Of a stretch of 64,000 nucleotides of DNA, positions 1-7,976 are shown one piece after another. Every line of letters starts with the position of its first letter. The first letter of the stretch is position 1. Origin of the DNA: an uncultured Polaribacter sp. (lineage in GTDB: Bacteria > Bacteroidota > Bacteroidia > Flavobacteriales > Flavobacteriaceae); NCBI RefSeq assembly GCF_947501385.1, contig NZ_CANMVP010000004.1, positions 124,001 to 188,000 of the forward strand. Direction: 5' to 3'. Below the pieces are notes generated by a model. It did not search any database and was not told the DNA's origin. It saw nothing but the letters and a program-made list of their open reading frames with translations. A program made the translations under genes and the position numbers.

Positions 1-1575
1 GTTTCAGACGGTAAAATTATTGAAGGAAATATCTCAAAAGGGATAAAAACAGCTACGCAATTATTTTTTAAAAATAATGAAAATTCCATTTTAGAAGCAA
101 AAGTGGCATTGTCATCTGTAAGTATAGAAAACGCAAAAGACAATTTAGAAAAAGGGAATTTTACTTTTGAAGAGGTAAAAAAGGAAGCCAATAGTATTTG
201 GAATGAAGCGTTATCTAAGATCGAAGTGGATACGGCTACAGATTCTTTAAAAACAATTTTTTATACCGCTTTATACCATTCTCAATTAGCACCAGTTACA
301 TTTAGTGATAAAAATGGACAATTTAGAAAAGAAAATGATAGCATTATTACTGCTAAAAATTATACTGCCTATTCTACACTATCATTGTGGGATACATTTC
401 GTGCAGAACATCCTTTGTTAACTTTAGTTGCTCCAGAAAAAGTGTCTGATATGGTACGTACGATGCTAGAATATTACCAACCTAAAAAGATTTTACCAGT
501 TTGGTCCTTGTATGGCAATGAGACCAATACCATGACAGGATACCATTCTATTCCTGTAATTGTGGAAGCCTATTTAAAAGGAATCAAGGGTTTTGATGCT
601 GAAGAAGCTTATAAAGCGATGAAAACAACCATGATGCAAGATGAGCGCGGTTTAGATCATTATAAAAAATACGGCTTTATTCCTTATCATTTATTAGACG
701 AATCTGTGACCATTACTCTAGAATATGCGTATGATGATTGGTGTGTTGCGCAAATGGCAAAAGCTTTGGGCAAGGAAAATGACTATGAATTTTTCTTACA
801 TCGTTCTAAAGCATATCAATTTTTATTTGATAAAAAAACGGGTTTTATGCGTGGAAAATCTCAAGATGCAACATCTTGGAACGAACCTTTTGATCCGAAG
901 TATTCAAACCATAGAGAACATACAGATTATACAGAAGGGAATGCCTGGCAACACAGTTGGTTTGTGCCACATGCCGTAAAAGATCTAGCAAAACTTCATG
1001 GCTCTAATGAGATTTTTACAAACAGATTAGAACAGTTATTTACAGAAAGTTCAGAAATTACGGGAACAAATGCATCTGCAGATATTTCTGGTTTAATTGG
1101 ACAGTATGCACATGGCAATGAACCTAGCCATCACATAGCGTATTTATTTAATCATGCTAATAAACCTTGGAGAACACAATATTGGGCTCGGCATATTCTA
1201 GACACCCAATACAATACCACTCCCAATGGATTAAGCGGTAATGAAGATTGTGGGCAAATGAGTGCATGGTATGTTTTTAGTGCTATAGGCTTTTATCCTA
1301 TGAATCCAGCATCTACAAACTATGAAATTGGAAGTCCGATTTTTGAAAAATCAACAATTAAAATTTCCAAAAATGTCTCATTTGTAATTGAAGCAGAAAA
1401 CGTTTCATCAGACAATAAATACATTCAATCTGCAAGCTTAAACGGACTACCATTTCATCAAACAACTATTGCTCAAAAAACCATTGTAGAAGGCGGAAAA
1501 TTGCATTTTGTGATGGGGAACCTACCGAATAAAAATTGGGCAACTAACAGCCACAAACCAATAACCACAAACTAA
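1..1575 (+). CDS. GH92 alpha-mannosidase, 5' end outside window
   Basis: Ca2+-dependent exo-alpha-mannosidase of family GH92, probably periplasmic, although the N-terminus and any signal peptide are missing. The frame is open from base 1, so the GTG at 103 is not the real start; 524 residues are visible. The C-terminal catalytic half is clear: LWDTFRAEHPL, NETNTM, an EGNAWQ block (Glu codon at 934) and GNEDCGQMSAW (acidic pair at 1243-1248). In GH92 these blocks carry the general acid and the base/Ca2+ site. Its C-terminal tail (GGKLHFVMGNLPNK) closely resembles that of the GH92 at 30563, so the two are probably paralogues. The stop codon directly abuts the ATG of the symporter, so the two are surely co-transcribed. 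Which alpha-mannose linkage it cuts cannot be told from sequence. Confidence 0.93.
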   Translation, partial: VSDGKIIEGNISKGIKTATQLFFKNNENSILEAKVALSSVSIENAKDNLEKGNFTFEEVKKEANSIWNEALSKIEVDTATDSLKTIFYTALYHSQLAPVTFSDKNGQFRKENDSIITAKNYTAYSTLSLWDTFRAEHPLLTLVAPEKVSDMVRTMLEYYQPKKILPVWSLYGNETNTMTGYHSIPVIVEAYLKGIKGFDAEEAYKAMKTTMMQDERGLDHYKKYGFIPYHLLDESVTITLEYAYDDWCVAQMAKALGKENDYEFFLHRSKAYQFLFDKKTGFMRGKSQDATSWNEPFDPKYSNHREHTDYTEGNAWQHSWFVPHAVKDLAKLHGSNEIFTNRLEQLFTESSEITGTNASADISGLIGQYAHGNEPSHHIAYLFNHANKPWRTQYWARHILDTQYNTTPNGLSGNEDCGQMSAWYVFSAIGFYPMNPASTNYEIGSPIFEKSTIKISKNVSFVIEAENVSSDNKYIQSASLNGLPFHQTTIAQKTIVEGGKLHFVMGNLPNKNWATNSHKPITTN

Positions 1576-3537
1576 ATGCATAGTATAGATGTCTTCATAA
1601 TAATACTGTATGTTTTCTTAACATTAGGTGTTGGTATTTGGATATCTAAGCGTGCCTCCAAAGGTTTAAACTCTTACTTTCTTGGTGGGAAAAGTATCAA
1701 ATGGTATTATTTAGGTTTGAGTAATGGCTCTGGAATGTTTGATGTTTCTGGAACTGCATGGATGGTGGGTTTGTTATTTTTGTATGGCGCAAAAAGCTTT
1801 ATGTTTATGTGGATTTGGCCTATTTGGAATCAAATTTTTATAATGGTTTTTTTAGCGGTTTGGATTCGCAGATCTAATATCATGACGGGTTCTGAGTGGA
1901 TTTTAACACGTTTTGGAGATGGCAAAGCTGGTAGAGCCTCTCATTTAATCGTAGCCATTTTTGCCATTGTAGCTTCTGTAGGTTTTATTGCATATTTCTT
2001 TGAAGGTGTTGGTAAATTTATGACCATTATTTTACCTTGGGATATGGCATTTGCTATATCCGATACTTCATTATTAACTTCCAGCCAAAGTTATGCGCTC
2101 ATCATCATTTTTTTGACGACTATTTACACCATTAAAGGAGGGATGTTTTCTGTGGTTGCCACCGAAGTATTGCAATATGGTATTATGGTAATTGCGGGTG
2201 TTTTAATTGCTGGGTATACGTTTGTTTCAGTTTCAGACCTAGAAATTAGTACAATTATTTCAACAGAATGGAGTACCCTTTTTTTTGGGAATACTTTAGA
2301 AGGCTCTTGGTCTGGAAAACTCGCTGCTTTTAATAATTTAATAGATACTCAAGGATATAAAATGTTTGGTGCCTTTATAGGAATGTGCTTGTTTAAAGGT
2401 TTTTTTGCAAGTGTTGCAGGACCTACACCAAGTTACGATATGCAACGGATTTTATCTACTCGTTCTGTAAAAGAAGCAGCATATATGAGCGGATTCACCA
2501 ATTTAATTCTTTTTATTCCGCGTTATCTATTAATCGCAGCAATTGTAGTTTTAGCATTGGTTTTTTTAGCACCAGAACTAGCCACATCAACAAATCTAAA
2601 TTTAGGGGATTTAGAAATTATTTTACCAAACGTAATTAATAATCATGTACCAGTCGGAATAAAAGGGTTGCTGTTAGCGGGTTTGTTAGCTGCATTTATG
2701 TCTACATTTTCAGCCTTTGTAAATTCAGGTCCCGCTTATATTGTAAATGATATCTATAAAAAATACTACAAGCCAAAAGCAACGGACAAACATTATATCA
2801 AAGTGAGTCACATTGCTTCTTTTGCCGTGGTAATACTAGGTGTAATTATGGGCTTTTTTGCAGATTCAATTAATGCAATAACTTTATGGATAACAAGTGC
2901 ATTGTATGGTGGTTATGTAGCATCTAATTTTTTAAAATGGATTTGGTGGCGTTTTAATGGTTGGGGCTATTTTTGGGGAATGACTTCTGGTTTAATAATT
3001 GCAACATTTCAATTTTTATTGGATCAAAATAAAAATAATTTTGAAGTAGATTCTTGGTTGTTCAGCATTTCTCATGTTTCTATCATTTATATTTTTCCTA
3101 TCATTTTTTTGGTATCTTTAATCGGTTCTTTTTTAGGGACGCTATTAACACCAGCAACGCCTATGGAAACATTAAAATCATTTTATGCCACTGTTCGTCC
3201 TTGGGGCTGGTGGCAACCTGTTTATAAAATTTTAAAAAGTGAAGATAAAAGCATCGCTAAAAATAAAAATTTTAGAATAGACATGCTCAATTGTGGCATC
3301 GGTATTATCTGGCAATCTAGCATGATTTTGTTGCCAATTTATTTAGTGATTAGAGACTATCCTAAAATGTGGATGACCATAATGGTATTTATAATTACTA
3401 CTATTCTTTTAAAATTTACGTGGTTAGATAAAGTGCGTAAACTTCCTGATTACAAAGAAATTTCAATATTAAAAATTAATTCAACTAGTAAAGATGAAGA
3501 AAGCTATTCCTTGGCAAGAGAAACCGAGCAATTGTAA
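1576..3537 (+). CDS. Sodium/solute symporter (SSS/SLC5 family)
   Basis: Inner-membrane Na+-coupled sugar transporter of 653 residues with about 14 hydrophobic segments. The N-terminal [17 protein letters not shown] stretch is the usual SSS signature after the first helix. It starts on the base after the GH92 stop and overlaps the GH130 gene by 44 bp, so the three genes are translationally linked. The context suggests import of a small product of periplasmic N-glycan trimming, most plausibly Man-beta-1,4-GlcNAc or mannose, handed to the cytoplasmic GH130 phosphorylase. The family is sure; the substrate is inferred only from neighbours. It is clearly a different subgroup from the second SSS protein at 35132-36709. 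Confidence 0.9.
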   Translation: MHSIDVFIIILYVFLTLGVGIWISKRASKGLNSYFLGGKSIKWYYLGLSNGSGMFDVSGTAWMVGLLFLYGAKSFMFMWIWPIWNQIFIMVFLAVWIRRSNIMTGSEWILTRFGDGKAGRASHLIVAIFAIVASVGFIAYFFEGVGKFMTIILPWDMAFAISDTSLLTSSQSYALIIIFLTTIYTIKGGMFSVVATEVLQYGIMVIAGVLIAGYTFVSVSDLEISTIISTEWSTLFFGNTLEGSWSGKLAAFNNLIDTQGYKMFGAFIGMCLFKGFFASVAGPTPSYDMQRILSTRSVKEAAYMSGFTNLILFIPRYLLIAAIVVLALVFLAPELATSTNLNLGDLEIILPNVINNHVPVGIKGLLLAGLLAAFMSTFSAFVNSGPAYIVNDIYKKYYKPKATDKHYIKVSHIASFAVVILGVIMGFFADSINAITLWITSALYGGYVASNFLKWIWWRFNGWGYFWGMTSGLIIATFQFLLDQNKNNFEVDSWLFSISHVSIIYIFPIIFLVSLIGSFLGTLLTPATPMETLKSFYATVRPWGWWQPVYKILKSEDKSIAKNKNFRIDMLNCGIGIIWQSSMILLPIYLVIRDYPKMWMTIMVFIITTILLKFTWLDKVRKLPDYKEISILKINSTSKDEESYSLARETEQL

Positions 3538-4462
3538 TGATGTTCTTTGGAGATATGCTAAAAACCCAATTATAAATAGATATGCTATTCCTTCTTCAAA
3601 TAGTGTATTTAATAGTGCTGTAGTTCCTTTTCAAGAGGGTTTTGCAGGTGTGTTTCGATGTGATAATAAAGCAGTGCAAATGAATATTTTTGCAGGTTTT
3701 AGTGACAACGGAATTGATTGGGATATCAAGCACAATCCGATAACATTTAAAGCAGGAAATACCCAAATGATTGCTTCTGATTATAAATATGACCCACGCG
3801 TTGTTTTTATAGAAGATCGGTATTGGATTACTTGGTGTAATGGGTATCATGGCCCCACTATTGGTATTGGATATACCTTCGATTTTAAAGAATTTTTTCA
3901 ATGTGAAAATGCTTTTTTACCTTTTAATAGAAACGGAGTGTTATTTCCAAAAAAAATAAACGGAAAATACGCCATGTTATGCAGACCAAGTGATAATGGG
4001 CATACACCTTTTGGTGATATTTATATCAGTTACAGTCCAGATATGAAATTTTGGGGAGAACATCGGTGTGTCATGAAAGTTGCAAAATTTGAAGATAGTG
4101 CATGGCAATCTGCTAAAATTGGTGCAGGACCCATTCCTATTTTAACAAACGAAGGATGGTTAATGATATATCATGGAGTTATTAATACTTGCAACGGATT
4201 TCGTTATGCAATGGGTGCAGCTTTATTAGATGAAAACGAACCAGATAAAGTAAAATTTAGAACGCAACCTTATGTATTAGGACCAGCAGTAGCTTATGAA
4301 CAAATAGGGGATGTACCAAATGTGGTATTTCCTTGTGCTGCTTTGCATGATATTGAAGAAGATAAATTAGCCATTTATTACGGTGCAGCAGATACAGTTG
4401 TTGCGTTGGCTTTTGGGAAATTAAGTGAAGTTGTTTCTTTTACTAAAAATAATAGCTTTTGA
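3494..4462 (+). CDS. GH130 beta-1,4-mannosyl-N-acetylglucosamine phosphorylase
   Basis: Phosphorolyses beta-1,4-mannosides. Close resemblance to the N-glycan branch of GH130 suggests Man-beta-1,4-GlcNAc + Pi to mannose-1-phosphate + GlcNAc. It has 322 residues with no signal peptide, so it is cytoplasmic. The N-terminal block [20 protein letters not shown] and the YDPRV motif with the family's conserved Asp are present. The start at 3494 lies inside the end of the symporter gene and keeps the full conserved N-terminus. In gut Bacteroides, GH130 enzymes of this type sit in N-glycan loci next to a transporter, as here. GH130 also contains mannan-oligosaccharide phosphorylases and hydrolases, but the glycosylasparaginase and GH20 downstream favour the N-glycan core. 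Confidence 0.9.
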   Translation: MKKAIPWQEKPSNCNDVLWRYAKNPIINRYAIPSSNSVFNSAVVPFQEGFAGVFRCDNKAVQMNIFAGFSDNGIDWDIKHNPITFKAGNTQMIASDYKYDPRVVFIEDRYWITWCNGYHGPTIGIGYTFDFKEFFQCENAFLPFNRNGVLFPKKINGKYAMLCRPSDNGHTPFGDIYISYSPDMKFWGEHRCVMKVAKFEDSAWQSAKIGAGPIPILTNEGWLMIYHGVINTCNGFRYAMGAALLDENEPDKVKFRTQPYVLGPAVAYEQIGDVPNVVFPCAALHDIEEDKLAIYYGAADTVVALAFGKLSEVVSFTKNNSF

Positions 4463-4562
4463 TGCTGAACTTGTTTTAGTTATCATGAATTTTGATTTAG
4501 TATCTTTAAAAACGAAAAGTGATGTATATCAAAAATTTAAATTGATTGAAAAAAGAATTATA

Positions 4563-5693
4563 ATGATTATGAATAGAATTTTCCGCTATTCCAGTTGTCA
4601 GTTCGAGCGCAGTCGAGAACATTTCAATTCATACAGTCTGTTTTTTCTGTGCTTTTTTCTTATTTCTTTTTTTACAAGTTGCGCACAATCAAAAAAGGAA
4701 ATAACACCCAAAACATACATCGCTTACAAAATAAATAAGACAATTATAATTGATGGAAAAGCTTCTGAAGAAGTTTGGAAAAAAACAAAATGGTCAACTC
4801 CTTTTATAGATATTGAAGGCGAAAAAAAACCTACCTATAAAACGCAAGTAAAAATGTTATGGGACGATACCTTTTTTTACATTTTAGCAACATTAGAAGA
4901 ACCTCATGTTTGGGCAAATCTTACAAAAAAAGATACTATTATTTTTCACAATAATGATTTTGAGATTTTTATAGATCCAGATGGTGATGCTTCTAATTAC
5001 TACGAACTAGAAATAAACGCACTAAACACAGTATGGGATTTATTTATGACCAAACCTTATAGAGAAAACAACACTGTTTTAAATGATTGGACACTTACTG
5101 GCTTAAAATCTGCCGTAAACATCAACGGAACATTAAACAACCCAAAAGATATAGATAAAGGTTGGACGATAGAATTGGCAATACCTTGGAAGGCTTATAA
5201 AAAAGGATATTTCGATAAAAACATACCAAAAGATACATTTTGGCGTGTTAATTTTTCTAGAGTAAATTGGGAGTATCAAATGAATAATGGAGATTACGAA
5301 AGAAAAAAAGACAACAAAGGGAAGTTGTTACACGAATACAATTGGGTTTGGTCTCCAATGGGCGTTGTAAATATGCACGAACCAGAAAAATGGGGTTATG
5401 TGTATTTTTCATCAAAAGAAGTGGGTAAAAAAGAGCAGTTTGTGATTCCGAATGATGAAAAAATAAAATGGAAATTATTTGAATTGTATCGTTCTCAGAA
5501 ATTGTATTTTAAAAACCATCAAAAATGGGCAATACATTTAGATAGTTTAGGGGCTACAAATTTTAAAATTGATGATAAATTCATCATTCCAAAATTAGAA
5601 AATCATAGTTTTGGTTGGAATATTTCAGTTAAAAGTCCGTTTTCAAATAAAGAATTAATTATTAAAGAAGACGGTGAATTTAAAATAAAATAA
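4563..5693 (+). CDS. CBM9-like domain lipoprotein
   Basis: Putative periplasmic or surface carbohydrate-binding lipoprotein of about 376 residues. After a lipobox (FTSC) it has a domain resembling the CBM9-like family (PF06452): an IDGKASEEVW opening, KMLWDDTFFYILATLEEPHV, FEIFIDPDGD and a final WRVNFSRVNWEY. The rest of the C-terminal part is unrecognised. The frame is open from an ATG at 4425 inside GH130, but that extension looks non-coding. I chose ATG 4563 (4569 is also possible), which gives a signal peptide with an unusually long polar N-region. That N-region is encoded by a flavobacterial repeat (4595-4620), suggesting the repeat landed in the signal-peptide region. It is one base from the next gene. 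No enzymatic residues are evident. Confidence 0.8.
   Translation: MIMNRIFRYSSCQFERSREHFNSYSLFFLCFFLISFFTSCAQSKKEITPKTYIAYKINKTIIIDGKASEEVWKKTKWSTPFIDIEGEKKPTYKTQVKMLWDDTFFYILATLEEPHVWANLTKKDTIIFHNNDFEIFIDPDGDASNYYELEINALNTVWDLFMTKPYRENNTVLNDWTLTGLKSAVNINGTLNNPKDIDKGWTIELAIPWKAYKKGYFDKNIPKDTFWRVNFSRVNWEYQMNNGDYERKKDNKGKLLHEYNWVWSPMGVVNMHEPEKWGYVYFSSKEVGKKEQFVIPNDEKIKWKLFELYRSQKLYFKNHQKWAIHLDSLGATNFKIDDKFIIPKLENHSFGWNISVKSPFSNKELIIKEDGEFKIK
4595..4620. repeat. Flavobacterial interspersed repeat inside a signal peptide
   Basis: A GC-richer imperfect palindrome with core GTTCGAGCGCAGTCGAGAAC. It resembles the short dispersed repeats common between genes in Flavobacteriaceae, a resemblance recalled rather than searched. 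It lies in frame in the start of the CBM9-like gene and encodes part of its N-region. No second copy is seen in this window. Confidence 0.5.
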
Positions 5694-5694
5694 G

Positions 5695-6801
5695 ATGAAA
5701 CTTATAAAAATACTTTTTTTATCTGTCATTGTAGGTTTTGTTTCTTGTAACCAAAAAGAAACAGCACAAAAAACAACTGTATCTGAAGAGCACAAAGAAA
5801 TACCAATCAATTTTAAGTATTGGAATTGGATGACCATCGGGCATAAGAAAACAGATGCTGCTTATACAGCACATTTTAAAAAATTAAAAGAAAATAATAT
5901 TGATGCCGTTTTGTTGAATACAGGAGCAGACCCCAAATTATTAGAAAGAGTAACCCCATTAGCAAAAAAAGAAGGTTTAGAAGTCCATGCGTGGATGTTT
6001 ACCACAAACAGGCCTGGAGATTCTATTGCACTAAAACATCCAGATTGGTATATGGTTAGCAGAAGTGGAAAATCTTGTTTTGATGAAAGACCTTATGTGG
6101 GCTATTATCAATGGCTATCACCAAGTCATCCAGAAGCAAAAAAACATATTTTAAGTTTGGTAGAAGGTTTGGCGAAAGTTGAAGGAGTTTCTAGTGTTCA
6201 TTTAGATTATATTCGGTATCCAGATGTGTATTTACCAATTGGTTTACTGCCAAAATACAACTTAAAACAAGAAGAAGAATTACCAGATTACGATTTTGAT
6301 TATTCTGAGGCAAGCGTAGAAAAATTCATAAAAATTCATCACAAAGACCCAAGAAAAATGAAAAATCCTGCAATTGATGTTGAGTGGAAAAATTTTCGTC
6401 TAAATGAAATAAAATCTTTAGTAGATGCTGCCTATGATTTAGTACATACATACGATAAGAAATTAAGTGCAGCTGTTTTTCCATATCCAGAAATGGCAGA
6501 TCACATGGTTCGCCAGCGTTGGGATAAATGGAAAATTGATATGGTATTACCAATGATTTATTATAACTTTTATAATGAAGAATTAGATTGGATTGGGTAT
6601 GCTACAAAACAAGGTGTTTTAGATTTAGAAAAGAAACCCATAGAATTACACACAGGTTTATATACGCCAAAATTAACAGCACAAGATTTAAAAAAAGCCA
6701 TACAATATGCCAAAGATAATGGCGCAAAAGGAGTTGCCTTTTTTGATGATTACACAATGACAGAAGAACAATTTAATGTTATTAAAAATTCAAAAGAATA
6801 G
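5695..6801 (+). CDS. GHL10/DUF187-type putative glycoside hydrolase, lipoprotein
   Basis: A 368-residue lipoprotein (signal peptide ending VGFVSC) with a TIM-barrel fold of the glycosyl-hydrolase-like 10 type (PF02638). Visible blocks are an N-terminal YWNWMTIG strand, the WYMVSRSGKSCFDERPYVGY region and SVHLDYIRYPD, whose acidic residues are the usual candidate active site. Further along are SAAVFPYPEM, DMVLPMIYYNFYNEELDW and a final GVAFFDDYTM. The family holds poorly characterised hydrolases acting on GlcNAc- or glucose-containing glycans. It follows the CBM9-like gene by one base, so the pair may act together on an exposed glycan. It could be an endo-acting enzyme in a locus that otherwise shows only exo-enzymes; this is speculation. 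Confidence 0.75.
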   Translation: MKLIKILFLSVIVGFVSCNQKETAQKTTVSEEHKEIPINFKYWNWMTIGHKKTDAAYTAHFKKLKENNIDAVLLNTGADPKLLERVTPLAKKEGLEVHAWMFTTNRPGDSIALKHPDWYMVSRSGKSCFDERPYVGYYQWLSPSHPEAKKHILSLVEGLAKVEGVSSVHLDYIRYPDVYLPIGLLPKYNLKQEEELPDYDFDYSEASVEKFIKIHHKDPRKMKNPAIDVEWKNFRLNEIKSLVDAAYDLVHTYDKKLSAAVFPYPEMADHMVRQRWDKWKIDMVLPMIYYNFYNEELDWIGYATKQGVLDLEKKPIELHTGLYTPKLTAQDLKKAIQYAKDNGAKGVAFFDDYTMTEEQFNVIKNSKE

Positions 6802-6809
6802 CAAACTTT

Positions 6810-6836
6810 CCTGCAAGGTTTTAAAAACCTTGTAGG
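6810..6836. repeat. Hairpin repeat after the GHL10 gene
   Basis: Near-perfect inverted repeat with arms CCTGCAAGGTTTT and AAAACCTTGTAGG around a single A, one G-T wobble. It begins 9 bp after the stop codon. It resembles widespread flavobacterial intergenic hairpins and could slow or end transcription. Confidence 0.6.
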
Positions 6837-6852
6837 TATCATTTTATATATC

Positions 6853-6880
6853 GTTATTTCGATTACGGTCAAGAAATCTC
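6853..6880. repeat. Second short intergenic repeat
   Basis: Imperfect palindrome starting GTTATTTCGA and ending AAGAAATCTC, resembling a family of dispersed flavobacterial repeats. With the hairpin at 6810 it fills most of the 109-bp gap before the glycosylasparaginase gene. No function is evident. Confidence 0.4.
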
Positions 6881-6910
6881 ATTAAGCAGTCTAATTATAT
6901 ATTATATAAT

Positions 6911-7927
6911 ATGTTTAAAAGAAGAAAATTTATAAAAAAAGTAGCATTAGGTACTGTAGGAGTAAGTACAATTTTAGCTTGTTTAGACAATTCAAAAGAG
7001 GCAAAAAAAGTGGCTATGGTTTCTAAAAAAATAAAAAAACCTGTAATTATTTCTACATGGAGACATGGTTTGGCAGCGAATGAAGAAGCTTGGAAACAAC
7101 TAGAAAATGGAGCTTCAACATTAGATGCTATTGTTGCAGGAGTTGGCATTCCAGAAGCAGACCCAAAAGTAAGTAGCGTGGGTTATGGTGGTCTGCCAGA
7201 TAGAGAAGGCAAAGTAACTTTAGACGCTTGTATTATGGATCATCATAGCAATTGCGGTTCCGTTGCTTTTTTACAAGGAATTAAACACCCTATTGTAGTG
7301 GCCAAAAAAGTATTAGACAATACACCACATACTATGTTAGTAGGTGAAGGAGCAAAACAGTTTGCGTTATCTGAAGGTTTTGTTGAAGAGAATTTACTGA
7401 CAGAAAAATCAAAGCAAGCTTGGAGAAAGTGGTTAAAAAAATCAAAATACACACCTGTCATCAATATCGAAAATCACGATACCATAAGTATGTTAGTTAT
7501 TGACGAAGCAGGTAATTTATCTGGAGGATGCACAACAAGTGGAGCTGCTTGGAAAATGCACGGGCGTGTTGGAGATTCTCCCATTATTGGTGCAGGTTTA
7601 TTCTTAGACAATGATGTTGGTGCAGCAGCTGCAACAGGTCTGGGCGAAGCTATTATTAGAACGGCGGGAAGTGCGATGGTTGTTGAATTGATGCGCCAAG
7701 AAAAATCTCCTAACGAAGCTTGTAAAGAAATAGTAGAACGTATATACAACAAGCATAAAAACCATAAAGACATGCCATATTTACAAGTAGGTTTTATTGC
7801 CTTAAACAAACAAGGTGAATATGGAAGTTACAGTTTGCGAGGTGGTTTTAATTGTGCTGTTTATGATAAAGAAAAAGGAAACAGAATGGAAAAAGTAACT
7901 GCTAGAATGACTCGGAAAGATTTTTAG
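6911..7927 (+). CDS. Glycosylasparaginase (N4-(beta-GlcNAc)-L-asparaginase), Tat-exported
   Basis: Ntn hydrolase that cuts the GlcNAc-Asn bond left when an N-glycan and its protein have been trimmed, giving aspartate and GlcNAc. It has 338 residues. The HDT motif at 189-191 marks the autoproteolytic site: cleavage before Thr191 creates the new N-terminal nucleophile. The SGGCTTSGAAWK and GDSPIIGAGLF blocks that follow are typical of the family. The N-terminus has a twin-arginine motif (KRRKFIKK) and a possible lipobox (ILAC), so it should be exported folded by Tat and may be lipid-anchored. It sits between two repeats and a GH20 gene. It is the strongest single sign that block A targets N-glycans. 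A plain isoaspartyl peptidase is less likely given the context. Confidence 0.92.
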   Translation: MFKRRKFIKKVALGTVGVSTILACLDNSKEAKKVAMVSKKIKKPVIISTWRHGLAANEEAWKQLENGASTLDAIVAGVGIPEADPKVSSVGYGGLPDREGKVTLDACIMDHHSNCGSVAFLQGIKHPIVVAKKVLDNTPHTMLVGEGAKQFALSEGFVEENLLTEKSKQAWRKWLKKSKYTPVINIENHDTISMLVIDEAGNLSGGCTTSGAAWKMHGRVGDSPIIGAGLFLDNDVGAAAATGLGEAIIRTAGSAMVVELMRQEKSPNEACKEIVERIYNKHKNHKDMPYLQVGFIALNKQGEYGSYSLRGGFNCAVYDKEKGNRMEKVTARMTRKDF

Positions 7928-7976
7928 TCAATACTTTTTCTAACTTAGGATTATAGACAAAATAAAATATAAAAAA

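Noticed and set aside
103..105. GTG start for the first GH92 gene
   Set aside because: The frame stays open to base 1 and the upstream residues read as GH92, so the gene begins outside the window.
4425..4562. Extended N-terminus for the CBM9-like lipoprotein, starting inside GH130
   Set aside because: The added residues have no signal-peptide features and overlap conserved GH130 sequence; starting at 4563 leaves a lipoprotein signal intact.
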